NCBI GenBank assembly: GCA_938003835.1
Contig: CALKXJ010000007.1
Coordinates: 186,001 to 250,000 of the forward strand
Length of the DNA stretch: 64,000 nt
Reading direction: 5' to 3'
Source of the DNA: an uncultured Bryobacteraceae bacterium
GTDB taxonomy: Bacteria > Acidobacteriota > Terriglobia > Bryobacterales > Bryobacteraceae
Numbering within the stretch: the first letter of the stretch is position 1; each line of letters opens with the position of its first letter. The notes beneath the pieces were generated by a model. The model had not been told where the DNA came from. It saw nothing but the letters and a program-made list of their open reading frames with translations, and searched no databases. Made by a program: the position numbers and the translations under genes. This document shows positions 44,001 to 51,380 of the stretch, piece by piece.

Positions 44001-46539
44001 CGCGATAGAGCTCGAACAGCTCCTCGAACAGGATCCGCACCGACCACAGGTCGCCGATCAGGTGGTGCATCACCGCCAGACACAGGTGATCCTCCGGGCC
44101 CACGCGCCAGAGGTTCAAGCGCCACAGCGGCGCCCGCGTCAAATCGAAAGGCCGCCGCGCCTCCTGCCTGGCCCGCGCCCAGGCGTCTTCAAAGCCGGCC
44201 GCGTCCTCCAGCACCAAAGGCGGCTCAGCGAGGGTCTCGCAGACGGCGAAAGGTCTGCCCTCTTCGCTGCGCGCCGAGGTGCGGAGTGACGGGTGGCGTT
44301 TCAGAAGCTCGCGCGCCCCGCGCTCAATCAGCCCGGCATCGAGCCGGCCCCGGATCCGCACCGCCACCGGAATGTGGCGCGCGGCGCTGCCCGGCGCAAG
44401 CTGCTCGAGCAACCACAGCCGCTCTTGCTCCAGCGAGAGAGGAGCTTTTTCTGCACCGCGTGATGCGATCTTTCCCTCCCCCGCCCTGCCGCAGATCAGT
44501 CTTTCAGCCAGTATGGCCGCCAGCCGTGCCACACCGGCGCCTTCCAGAACAGCCTCGAGCGGCACTGCCACTCCGAGCTCCCGCTCGAGCTCGTAGCCGA
44601 TCTCGAGCGCCGCCAGCGAATCGAGCCCGTAGGCAAGGAGCGGCCTTTCGGGGTCGAGCGCCTCCCGATTCATCCGAAGCTTGCGTGCCGCCGCTTGCCT
44701 CAGCCAGGCCCCCAGTCGCGCTTCGAGTTCGTCGCGAGGCAGCCCGTCGAGATCTTCCCGGCAAAGTTTCGGGCCGGACCCGGCCTCCGCGCCTTCCTTG
44801 AAGACCTCGTGGTAGAGAAGCGGCAGCTCGCCGCTGAGATATCGAGATCGGCAGAGCCCCCGCTGCACCTTCCCGCTCGAAGTGCGCGGAATCGCCCCTT
44901 TCGCCACCAGCGCGAAGGCGTGGAGTTGGACCTCGTGCTCGGCAGCGATCGCCTGCCGCACCGCCACAGCAATCGCCCCGGCGTCCTCGGGCCCTTTGCC
45001 AGCCGCCTCGATCGCCAGGGCGAGCTTCTCCTCCCCTTCCGCCTCGATGGCAAAGGCGGCCGCCACGCTCGATGCGACCTCCGGATGCGCCCGCCGCGCC
45101 GTCGCCTCGATGTCGTTCGGATGGTGATTGAGACCGCGGATGATGATCAGGTCCTTGAGCCGGCCCGCGATGTAGAGTTCGCCGTCGCGAAGGAAGCCCA
45201 GATCGCCCGTGCGCAGGAACGGCCCTTCGCCGGTATCCGACAGGAAGGCGCCGAAGGTCGCGCGCGTCTCCTCCGGCCGCCCCCAATATCCCTGCGCCAC
45301 GCCCGGTCCCGCGACCCAGATCTCACCGACCTCGTCCGGCGCGCACCTCCGGCCGGTTTCCGGATCGACGATCACGACGCGCGTCTCCAGAGCCGGGCGC
45401 CCGCAACCCACCAGCCGGCGCACCGGACCGCCGGCCGCCTCGCGCACCCGGTTGCGCTGAAGCCACGCCGCATCGGCTTTGAAACTCACCCAGCCGCCGC
45501 CACGTTCGCCGCCGCTCACCTTGAGTGTTGCCTCGGCCAGTCCGTAGGCGGGGTAAAACGCGGAAGCGCGAAAGCCGCAGCCGGCAAAAGCCCGGCTGAA
45601 GCGTTCGAGCGTCTCCGCCTGGACCGGCTCGGCACCGTTGAAGGCTACCTCCCAGCAACCGAGGTCGAGCCCCTCGCGATCCTCAGGCCCGATGCGCCGC
45701 ACGCAAAGCTCGTAGGCAAAGTTCGGCCCTCCGCTGTGCGTCGCCCGGTAGGTGCTGATCGCCTCCAGCCACGCCCGGGGCCGCCCCACAAAAGTCGCCG
45801 GCGCCATCCAGTAGCACGGAAAGCCACCGTAAAGCGGCGCCAGCAACCCGTAGATCAGACCCATGTCATGGAAATGGGGCAGCCAGCTCACCACGACGCT
45901 GTCCGGTCCGTGCCGGAACCCCGCGTCGATGTTCGCCAGGTTGTGCAGCACGTTCCCGTGAGTGAGCATCACGCCGCGTGGCGATCGGGTCGAGCCGGAG
46001 GTGTATTGCAAATAGGCGAGCTCGTCCGCTTCGGGCATCGGCCCCTCCCAGCCCGTCTCCCCTTGAGCTACCAGGTCTTCGGTCGCCTCCCAGGCCAGGC
46101 CCGGTATCGCCGTGCGCGCCGCGGCAAGATGGGAGGCGTCCGTGAGCGCCAGGCGCGCACCCGAATCTTCCATTACGGGCAAAAATTTCTCGAACCCGGC
46201 ACGCGTCGCCGCAAGCGGCAGCGGCGCCGCCAGCAGGCGGGCGTACAGGCAGCCGAACAGGGCCGCCAGGAAATCGAACCCGGCCCGGTGAACCAGCAGC
46301 ACCCGCTCGCCCGGCCCAAGACGGCGCTCGAGGGCGGCCGCCACCCGCCGCGCTCGCTCGTCGAGTTCCCGCCAGCCGAGGTGGACGGCCCCGCCATCCT
46401 CCCGGAGAAACGTGTAGCCGCAGGCGTCGCCGTCCTCCGCTCGCCGCCGTAAGAGTTCACACAGGGAAGAAAACTGCCTTGAACCTGCCGTTTCACACAC
46501 GGCTTCCACATTATCTCGCAGCCGGATGAGGCCCCTCAA
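41056..46539 (-). CDS. Hybrid megasynthase: FAAL - ACP - condensation - FkbH-like - PCP
   Basis: 1827 residues (numbered from the TTG at 46539; a GTG at 46500 is the likelier start because promoter-like boxes occupy the first 30 bases). Residues 20-575: fatty acyl-AMP ligase, with YTSGSTRSPRGV, WLPHFHDMGLIYG and YGLAEATLKVSGG. 605-680: carrier, Ser641 in YGLDSLAALE. 700-1110: condensation domain, active site HHLIGDLW at 825-832. 1130-1650: FkbH-like domain, with HAD motif LDADQTLWRGV (D1321, D1323) and SKNN, which in other systems transfers a glyceryl unit from 1,3-bisphosphoglycerate to a carrier. 1718-1790: second carrier, Ser1749 in DLGGHSLLAVQ. C-terminal acidic tail. No amino-acid adenylation domain. 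First gene of a coupled operon with two glycosyltransferases, one bearing a thioesterase. Confidence 0.88.
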   Translation of the reverse strand: MRGLIRLRDNVEAVCETAGSRQFSSLCELLRRRAEDGDACGYTFLREDGGAVHLGWRELDERARRVAAALERRLGPGERVLLVHRAGFDFLAALFGCLYARLLAAPLPLAATRAGFEKFLPVMEDSGARLALTDASHLAAARTAIPGLAWEATEDLVAQGETGWEGPMPEADELAYLQYTSGSTRSPRGVMLTHGNVLHNLANIDAGFRHGPDSVVVSWLPHFHDMGLIYGLLAPLYGGFPCYWMAPATFVGRPRAWLEAISTYRATHSGGPNFAYELCVRRIGPEDREGLDLGCWEVAFNGAEPVQAETLERFSRAFAGCGFRASAFYPAYGLAEATLKVSGGERGGGWVSFKADAAWLQRNRVREAAGGPVRRLVGCGRPALETRVVIVDPETGRRCAPDEVGEIWVAGPGVAQGYWGRPEETRATFGAFLSDTGEGPFLRTGDLGFLRDGELYIAGRLKDLIIIRGLNHHPNDIEATARRAHPEVASSVAAAFAIEAEGEEKLALAIEAAGKGPEDAGAIAVAVRQAIAAEHEVQLHAFALVAKGAIPRTSSGKVQRGLCRSRYLSGELPLLYHEVFKEGAEAGSGPKLCREDLDGLPRDELEARLGAWLRQAAARKLRMNREALDPERPLLAYGLDSLAALEIGYELERELGVAVPLEAVLEGAGVARLAAILAERLICGRAGEGKIASRGAEKAPLSLEQERLWLLEQLAPGSAARHIPVAVRIRGRLDAGLIERGARELLKRHPSLRTSARSEEGRPFAVCETLAEPPLVLEDAAGFEDAWARARQEARRPFDLTRAPLWRLNLWRVGPEDHLCLAVMHHLIGDLWSVRILFEELFELYRAGGEGRAPELAPLEISYGDFAAWQRERLTAERSEQLQQWWRQHLAGAPRLELAPGRPRPNRPVFQAGVERFEVGGELARRLRETARERGMTLFTLLAGAMAALLARWTGQTDVVLGITAARRPRRELEGLIGYFAAPAVLRIDLRGDPDQAEIAERTRREIAAVYAHEELPFAQVAQAAGRGSPPLVAAMFSLVKGPIPGTAPAGLEFEAVGIDTGETDFELFITLVEEADRMRGEALFALDLLEPARVRAAVESYLRLLERWSDGERRRLSELEVAESLRGDERDVAVVALAATFTAEPVGEVLEFWFRELGLDYRVRFAPFNQVFQQLLDPGSLVCTNRGGANVLLVRLADWLAGGAELAERIAAEFVSALRTAAGQAMAPFLVVLCPSDSGDERLGHAEAVIAASFASSSTVQVVRWEQIAALYPATSVFDPHADQLGRLPYTPEFFAAVGTFLARRIHALAGSRYKVIVLDADQTLWRGVCAEDGPEGVEITAAHRRLQQFMRARRQAGMLLALVSKNNEADVEAVFAAHPEMPLSREDFVAWKVNWRPKSENLRALACELDLGLDSFLFVDDNPAECAEVEANCPEVLTLALPQAEEEIPDFLEHVWAFDRWAVTEEDRRRAEMYGERLRRIRLAHQVATLREFLDALQLDVRIERAQAAELARVAQLTQRTNQMNVAPRRRTETEVAAMLTGGAECLAVHVRDRFGSYGLVGVVIYQTTAEALEVDTFLLSCRALGRGVEHRMLARLGEIALGCGLSRVMIPYVKTARNEPAYGFLRETGAEWEQPAEGGAIFAYPAERAAQVTYDPDARVPVAAAREVPSAAAAPSVDYARIARELRDPATILEQVRGQRRPPAPASAYVPPATPLEEELATLWSQMLGVERVGLHENFFDLGGHSLLAVQMLGRVRERYQVELPLDVIFTGNFSVAELARAIELERIERDSPDEYAALLKELEGMSEEEIRALLEEEQGEGAT
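46510..46539 (-). promoter_or_regulatory. Probable promoter of the megasynthase operon
   Basis: The minus strand reads TTGAGG (46539-46534), an 18-base spacer, then GATAAT (46515-46510). A GTG lies nine bases further on (46500), the same spacing as GATAAT to ATG in front of rmuC. This places the promoter inside the first codons of the longest reading frame. Confidence 0.4.
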
Positions 46540-46549
46540 GACCGGGCGC

Positions 46550-46555
46550 TAGAAT
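46550..46555 (+). promoter_or_regulatory. Possible -10 element for the phosphatase gene
   Basis: TAGAAT ends 11 bases before the ATG at 46567. It lies back to back with the megasynthase promoter, so the two divergent genes would share a control region of about 50 bases. Confidence 0.35.
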
Positions 46556-46566
46556 GAAAGCATCCC

Positions 46567-47283
46567 ATGGATCTGGTGATCTTCGACCTCGACGGCACGC
46601 TCATCGACTCGCAGCTCGACCTCGCGCATGCGGTCAATGCCGCCCGCGCCCATCTCGGTCTGGAGCCGATCGAGCTGCGCCTCATTGCCTCCTACGTGGG
46701 CGACGGGGCCCCGGTGCTGATCCGCCGCGCCCTCGGCCCCGAAGCGACCGAAGCCCAGATCCAGCAGGCGCTCCAGTTCTTCTATGACTATTACCGGGAG
46801 CACATGCTCGACCATACGCGCCTTTACCCCGGAGTACAGCCCGCCCTCGACCTGCTCCGCGATGCCGGCATCAAAATGGCCGTTCTCACCAACAAACCTG
46901 TGCGCTTCAGTCAGGCCCTGGTCGAAGGCCTCGGTCTCGGCGAGCATTTCTTCCGTGTCTATGGCGGTAACAGCTTCGAGCAGAAAAAGCCTCACCCCAT
47001 AGGCGTCGAGACACTCATCGCCGAATCCGGCGCCGCGCGCGAGGGCACGCTGATGGTGGGTGACAGCGCGGTGGATGTTCGCACGGCGCGCAACGCCGGA
47101 ATTCCCGTCTGCGGCGTCACCTACGGCTTCCAGCCGGAGGGCTTCGAGCAGGAGCCGCCCGATTTCCTCGTGGACAATCTCGAAGAGCTCGCCCGGATCG
47201 TCCTCGATGCCCGCCGCGACGGCCGCCCCCTGCTCGCCTTCAGGCCGGCACCGCTTCCGCAATCAGAGTCCGCACGAAGCTGA
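46567..47283 (+). CDS. HAD-family phosphatase, phosphoglycolate phosphatase type
   Basis: 238 residues. HAD motifs in order: MDLVIFDLDGTLIDS (nucleophile Asp), AVLTNKPVRF (Thr), the Lys in FEQKKPHP, and LMVGDSAVDVRTARNAG (acidic pair), with the helical cap typical of Gph/PpaX between motifs I and II. It likely dephosphorylates 2-phosphoglycolate or a similar small phosphate. It is divergent from the megasynthase, and a role in supplying or clearing its phosphoglycerate-type substrates is possible but unproven. The last 44 bases overlap the convergent isomerase gene. Confidence 0.85.
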   Translation: MDLVIFDLDGTLIDSQLDLAHAVNAARAHLGLEPIELRLIASYVGDGAPVLIRRALGPEATEAQIQQALQFFYDYYREHMLDHTRLYPGVQPALDLLRDAGIKMAVLTNKPVRFSQALVEGLGLGEHFFRVYGGNSFEQKKPHPIGVETLIAESGAAREGTLMVGDSAVDVRTARNAGIPVCGVTYGFQPEGFEQEPPDFLVDNLEELARIVLDARRDGRPLLAFRPAPLPQSESARS

Positions 47284-48136
47284 GGCTGTCGCCAACCAGA
47301 TCCCAGCAGCCCGCCCAGAAGCAGTGGTCGACGCACCACCACTCGACGCCGGGCAAGGCCACGAGCGCCGGTGCGAGCGTCTTGAAATCGATGCGGCCCT
47401 CGCCGAAAGGCCGGTGCGTGCTCGTTTCATCGGCATAGAGGGTGCCGTCGGAGTCGATGATATGCACATGACCGATTCGACCCTCGAGCATCTTCAGGAA
47501 CTCCAGGATCCCACCCTTGAGGATCTCCCGCCTCCCCTGTTGCCGCGCGCCCACCACGCTGCACATGTACGCGTGCGAGGTATCGAACAGCACATGGAAG
47601 TTCCGATGACCGACCGCTTCGTGCAACCGCACCACTTCGGAAGGCTTGTTGAAAAGAAAACCCGGCTCGAATTCCCAGGCCACCGCTACCCCGTGAGCCT
47701 GCGCCAGCTCCGCCGCCTCACGCCAGAGCTCCGCCAGCCGCTCAAAGGCCTGCGCGTACTCGGTCTCGCTGAGCGATCCCGGCGCTCCGCCGCTGTCCAC
47801 GCGCATGAGCGGGCTGCCAAGGTCGGCGCAAAGCTCGACATTGCGCCGGAACAGGTCAAGGTACCTCTCGCGGTTGCCCTCCGCCGCCGGGTTGACCGCC
47901 GTCAGATCCGGTGAGTAACCCGAAATGCCAAGCCCCAGGTCCTCCAGCCTCCGCCGCACCGCGCGCCGGGATGCCGCCGTCGGATAGGCCTCGAGCGAGA
48001 TGTGCGGCGGAAAGCCGCAAATCTCCACGCCGTCATAGCCACATTCGGCCGCGCGGACCAGGGTTTTCTCCCACGGCACCGGTTGATCTGCATACGGACC
48101 GAAGGAAAAGGCCCACGTGCCGAGCGAGATCTTCAT
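47240..48136 (-). CDS. Sugar phosphate isomerase/epimerase (TIM barrel)
   Basis: 298 residues. Starts MKISLGTWAFSFGPYADQP and carries the metal-binding pattern of the xylose isomerase-like family: VAWEFEPGFLF (Glu), HVLFDTSHAYM (Asp/His), GHVHIIDSDG (His) and a C-terminal glutamate/aspartate in WWCVDHCFWAG. Related proteins include hexulose and tagatose epimerases. AGGTGG lies just before the ATG. It overlaps the phosphatase gene tail to tail by 44 bases; no signal peptide. Confidence 0.85.
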   Translation of the reverse strand: MKISLGTWAFSFGPYADQPVPWEKTLVRAAECGYDGVEICGFPPHISLEAYPTAASRRAVRRRLEDLGLGISGYSPDLTAVNPAAEGNRERYLDLFRRNVELCADLGSPLMRVDSGGAPGSLSETEYAQAFERLAELWREAAELAQAHGVAVAWEFEPGFLFNKPSEVVRLHEAVGHRNFHVLFDTSHAYMCSVVGARQQGRREILKGGILEFLKMLEGRIGHVHIIDSDGTLYADETSTHRPFGEGRIDFKTLAPALVALPGVEWWCVDHCFWAGCWDLVGDSLSFVRTLIAEAVPA

Positions 48137-48154
48137 GAGCCACCTCGCCCTTCT

Positions 48155-48160
48155 ATTCTA
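48155..48160 (-). promoter_or_regulatory. Possible -10 element for the isomerase gene
   Basis: The minus strand reads TAGAAT 18 bases ahead of the ATG at 48136, back to back with the SDR promoter candidate at 48193. No clear -35. Confidence 0.3.
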
Positions 48161-48192
48161 CGCGCGCCGTCCGGAGACCTCCCGGGCAACGG

Positions 48193-48198
48193 TACAAT
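48193..48198 (+). promoter_or_regulatory. Possible -10 element for the SDR gene, leaderless geometry
   Basis: TACAAT ends exactly seven bases before the ATG at 48206, so transcription would begin at the start codon. The same arrangement is seen at proC (59636-59641). The seven bases contain no ribosome site. Confidence 0.4.
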
Positions 48199-48205
48199 TC
48201 AAGAC

Positions 48206-48955
48206 ATGGCTACCCCGTTCCGACTCGATGGCAAGATCGCACTCGTTACCGGAGGCGCCAGCGGCATCGGCGAGGCCACCTGCCGCGTGCTCACTGACGC
48301 AGGCGCCTCCGTGCTCATCCTCGACATCGATCGCGCGCGCGCTGAAGCCCTCGCCGGGGAGCTGCCCCGCGCCTCCGCCGTCATCTGCGACATCACGGAC
48401 GAGGCGCAGGTGCGCCAGACTTTCGCCTCCATCCCCACCCTCGATATCCTCATCAACAACGCCGGCATCGGCCTGGTCGGCTCGATCGAAGAGACCAGCC
48501 GCGAGGACTTCGAGCGCATCATGAGGGTGAACGTCGAGGGGCCGTTTCTTGTAACCAAGTATGCGCTCCCGCAATTGCTGGCTTCGCGCGGCTCGATTGT
48601 CTTCATCGGATCTGTCGCCGGCCTCATCGGAGTCAAGCGGCGCTTCGCCTATTGCGCCAGCAAAGGCGCCATCGTCGCCATGGCCCGGCAGCTCACCGTG
48701 GATTATCCCACTCAGCTCCGCGTCAACTGCATCTGTCCCGGCACCGTGCACACCCCGTTTGTCGAGGCGTACTTGGAGAAGTACCATAAAAATGAGAAGG
48801 ACAAAGTTCGCGAGGAACTGAACCGGAGACAGCCCATCGGCAGAATGGGGCGGCCCGAGGAGGTCGCCTACCTGGCGCTGTACTTGTGCTCCTCCGAGGC
48901 CGAGTTCGCGACCGGCTCCGTGGTGACGATCGACGGCGGCTGGACTGCGGCTTGA
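48206..48955 (+). CDS. Short-chain dehydrogenase/reductase (SDR)
   Basis: 249 residues, classical SDR. Cofactor loop TGGASGIGEA, ILINNAGIG, catalytic Ser in IVFIGSVAG and YxxxK in FAYCASKGAIVA. The loop after the second strand reads LILDIDRAR; Asp here favours NAD(H) over NADP(H). C-terminal MGRPEEVAYLALYLCSS and TGSVVTIDGGW are standard. The ATG at 48206 is preferred over upstream in-frame starts that overlap the isomerase control region. Substrate unknown; similar proteins oxidise sugars or hydroxy acids. Confidence 0.9.
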   Translation: MATPFRLDGKIALVTGGASGIGEATCRVLTDAGASVLILDIDRARAEALAGELPRASAVICDITDEAQVRQTFASIPTLDILINNAGIGLVGSIEETSREDFERIMRVNVEGPFLVTKYALPQLLASRGSIVFIGSVAGLIGVKRRFAYCASKGAIVAMARQLTVDYPTQLRVNCICPGTVHTPFVEAYLEKYHKNEKDKVREELNRRQPIGRMGRPEEVAYLALYLCSSEAEFATGSVVTIDGGWTAA

Positions 48956-48969
48956 CGCCCGTTGCCCCG

Positions 48970-50181
48970 ATGAAACAAAATGGCTCAATGCGGTCCCGAG
49001 CGCTCCCAACGCTGACGGCCCTGTTTGTTCTGCTCTGGCTGTGGGCTTGCCTGCCCGCTCTGGCCTCCGCCGCCGCGGCCAAACCCGCTCATCCCCGGCC
49101 CAAGACGACCGCCGTCCGCAAGGCCCCTTCGCCGGCGCCGCGCGCGGCAACCCGGACTGCCGCCCCGAAGAAAGCTCGGGCCGGAAAGCCCGCCGAACGC
49201 CAGGGCCCCTGGCGCACCCCCACCTACGCCGATTCCGCCGCCGGGGACGTGCCCGACGGCGACGATCCGCTCGTGCGCCGCATTGCCGTTGAGGCGCTCG
49301 GCCCGTACAACGGCTCCGTGGTTGTCGTCGAAGCCTCCACCGGGCGCATCCTTACGATGGTGAACCAGAAGGTCGCGCTGGCAGGCGCCTTCACGCCGTG
49401 CTCCACCATCAAGATTCCCGTGGCGCTCGCCGCTTTGAGCGAAGGGCTCATCGACCGCAGCACCCGCCTTCGCGTCGCCGGGCGCGCGCCGCTCGACATG
49501 ACCGAGGCGCTCGCTTATTCCGACAACCCTTACTTCGCCAGCCTGGGGCGTAAACTCGGTTTCGACCGCTTCACCTACTACGCGCGCCTGTTCGGCCTCG
49601 GCGAGAAGGCAGGCCTGAACATCGAGGGCGAACAGGCCGGCTCGCTCCCGGAAGCCCCGCCCGCCAACGGCGGCATCGGAATGATGTGCAGCTTCGGCGA
49701 GGGGATCACGCTGACTCCGTTACAACTGGCCGCTTTGATGAGTGCTCTGGCCAACGGCGGAACCCTGTACTACCTCCAGTACCCGCGCACGCAGGAGGAG
49801 CGTGACAACTTCGTACCGCGCGTCAAGCGCCGGCTGGACATCGGGCCCTGGATCGCCGAAGTCAAACACGGCCTGCTCGGCGCGGTCGCCTTCGGCACCG
49901 CGAGGCGCGTCGGCTTCGACCCGAATATCCCCGTCTTCGGCAAGACCGGCACCTGCACGGACCGGAACTCGCCCACGCATCTGGGCTGGTTCGGCGCCTT
50001 CAATGAATCGGAGCGGAACCCCATTGCCGTCGCCGTCCTGTTGACCGGGGGCGCGCCGGTCAACGGCCCCGTGGCCAGCGGTATCGCGGGCGAAATCTTC
50101 CGCCGTCTCGCCGAGGCCGGCTTCTTCGAACAGGACCGGCGCCTCTCCCCCGTGGCGCTGGTCCACAAAGAAGCCTGGTAA
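48970..50181 (+). CDS. Penicillin-binding transpeptidase-domain protein (single-domain, PBP/class D-like)
   Basis: About 403 residues. N-terminal membrane anchor or signal (ALFVLLWLWACLPALASA), a basic Pro/Ala/Lys-rich linker (about 35-85), then a transpeptidase domain with all three motifs: SxxK in CSTIKIPVAL, SxN in AYSDNPYF and KTG in FGKTGTCTD. It lacks the N-terminal glycosyltransferase or dimerisation domains of large PBPs, so it is a stand-alone D,D-transpeptidase/carboxypeptidase or a beta-lactamase-like relative. The start could also be the ATG at 48988. Its TAA abuts a REP-like palindrome. Confidence 0.8.
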   Translation: MKQNGSMRSRALPTLTALFVLLWLWACLPALASAAAAKPAHPRPKTTAVRKAPSPAPRAATRTAAPKKARAGKPAERQGPWRTPTYADSAAGDVPDGDDPLVRRIAVEALGPYNGSVVVVEASTGRILTMVNQKVALAGAFTPCSTIKIPVALAALSEGLIDRSTRLRVAGRAPLDMTEALAYSDNPYFASLGRKLGFDRFTYYARLFGLGEKAGLNIEGEQAGSLPEAPPANGGIGMMCSFGEGITLTPLQLAALMSALANGGTLYYLQYPRTQEERDNFVPRVKRRLDIGPWIAEVKHGLLGAVAFGTARRVGFDPNIPVFGKTGTCTDRNSPTHLGWFGAFNESERNPIAVAVLLTGGAPVNGPVASGIAGEIFRRLAEAGFFEQDRRLSPVALVHKEAW

Positions 50182-50215
50182 GAAATCGGGGACAGTACAC
50201 TCAATCCCCAATTTC
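50182..50215 (+). repeat. REP-like imperfect palindrome, copy 3
   Basis: GAAATCGGGG, a 14-base loop starting ACAGTACAC, then CCCCAATTTC. The stem is complete apart from one C-A mismatch. It starts on the base after the transpeptidase stop codon and ends seven bases before the convergent Gfo/Idh gene. Confidence 0.8.
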
Positions 50216-50221
50216 GCCCGG

Positions 50222-51370
50222 CTACTCCAACGGCTCTACCGCCACCCAGGCCCGCCGCCGCCAGCTCTCCAGGCCCCGCTCGGCAAGCTGCACCCCCTTG
50301 GCCCCCTCGAGCAGGTTCCACTTGAACGGCTCGTCCTTCACCACATGGCGCAGAAAGAGCTCCCACTGCGCCTTGAACGCGTTGTCGTACGCCTGATGGC
50401 TTGGCACCTTCTGCCAGTCGGCAAAGTAGTTGATTGGGCTCTCGAGATCCGGATTCCACACCGGTCGCGGCGTCGCCCCGTAAGGCTGGATCCAGCACTC
50501 GCGCAGGCCCGCCACCGCCGTCCCCCTGGTGCCGTCCACCTGGAGCACCAGCAGATCGTCCCGCCGCACGCGCACGCACCAGGAGGAGTTGATGTGCGCC
50601 ACCACGCCCCCGTCCAGCTCGAAGGTGGCGTAAGCGGCATCCTCGGCCGTGCAGTCGTACCAGTTGCCGTTCTCATCCCTCCGCCGCCTGATGTGCGTCG
50701 CCCCCAGACAGGAGACCGCCCGCACCTCCGCCACCAGATTGTCGAGCACATAGCGCCAGTGGCAGAGCATGTCCAGGATGATGCCGCCGCCGTCCTCCTT
50801 GCGGTAGTTCCACGAAGGCCGCTGCGGCTGGACCGGATCGCCGGCAAAGACCCAGTAGCCGAACTCGCCCCTCACGGAGATGATCTCGCCGAAAAAGCCC
50901 GTCTCGCGGAGCATCTTGAGCTTCAGCAGGCCCGGCAACCAGAGCTTGTCCTGCACCACGCCGTGCTTGACGCCGGCCTCGCGGGCCAGCCGGTAAAGCT
51001 CATAGGCCGCCTCGGTGGAGTGCGCGCTCGGCTTCTCGCAGTAAATATGCTTGCCGGCTGCAATCGCGCGCTTCACCGATTCGTAGCGCAACAAAGTGCT
51101 TTGCGCATCGAAGTAAATCGCGTTCGCCGGGTCGGCCAGCGCCTCCTCGAGGTCGGTGGTGTACTTCGTCACCCCGCTCATCTCCGCCAGCCGCTCCAGC
51201 TTCGCCCGGTTCCGGCCCACCAGCACAGGCTCCGGCAGGATGGTCTCCTCGGCGTCCAGCTTCAGGCCTCCCTGGCGAATGATCGCCACGATCGAGCGCA
51301 TCAGGTGCTGGTTCGTCCCCATGCGCCCCGTGACGCCGTTCATGATGATGCCGACTCGATGAACTTTCAC
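50222..51370 (-). CDS. Gfo/Idh/MocA family oxidoreductase, cytoplasmic
   Basis: 382 residues without a signal peptide, unlike the exported relative at 11.6 kb. The Rossmann domain reads HRVGIIMNGVTGRMGTNQHL, an altered glycine loop, followed by the EKP motif in HIYCEKPSAHS and a C-terminal domain with GGGIILDMLCHWRYVLDN (conserved Asp and His). It probably oxidises a sugar or cyclitol with NAD(P). The cupin gene lies directly upstream on the same strand (10-base gap), suggesting a small catabolic unit. Confidence 0.85.
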   Translation of the reverse strand: MKVHRVGIIMNGVTGRMGTNQHLMRSIVAIIRQGGLKLDAEETILPEPVLVGRNRAKLERLAEMSGVTKYTTDLEEALADPANAIYFDAQSTLLRYESVKRAIAAGKHIYCEKPSAHSTEAAYELYRLAREAGVKHGVVQDKLWLPGLLKLKMLRETGFFGEIISVRGEFGYWVFAGDPVQPQRPSWNYRKEDGGGIILDMLCHWRYVLDNLVAEVRAVSCLGATHIRRRRDENGNWYDCTAEDAAYATFELDGGVVAHINSSWCVRVRRDDLLVLQVDGTRGTAVAGLRECWIQPYGATPRPVWNPDLESPINYFADWQKVPSHQAYDNAFKAQWELFLRHVVKDEPFKWNLLEGAKGVQLAERGLESWRRRAWVAVEPLE

Positions 51371-51380
51371 GAATCCTCCT

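Noticed and set aside
44800-46500. First domain of the megasynthase as an ordinary amino-acid adenylation domain
   Set aside because: The WLPHFHDMGL motif and overall spacing match fatty acyl-AMP ligases, and a carrier with DSL rather than GGHSL follows.
47240-47283. Frameshift at the phosphatase-isomerase junction
   Set aside because: Both proteins have full-length family C-termini; the 44 bases are a genuine convergent overlap.
12888-50215. The three palindromes as a CRISPR array, attachment sites or riboswitches
   Set aside because: Copies are 15-22 kb apart, with no spacers, integrase or aptamer-sized structure; they are at gene ends, not gene starts.
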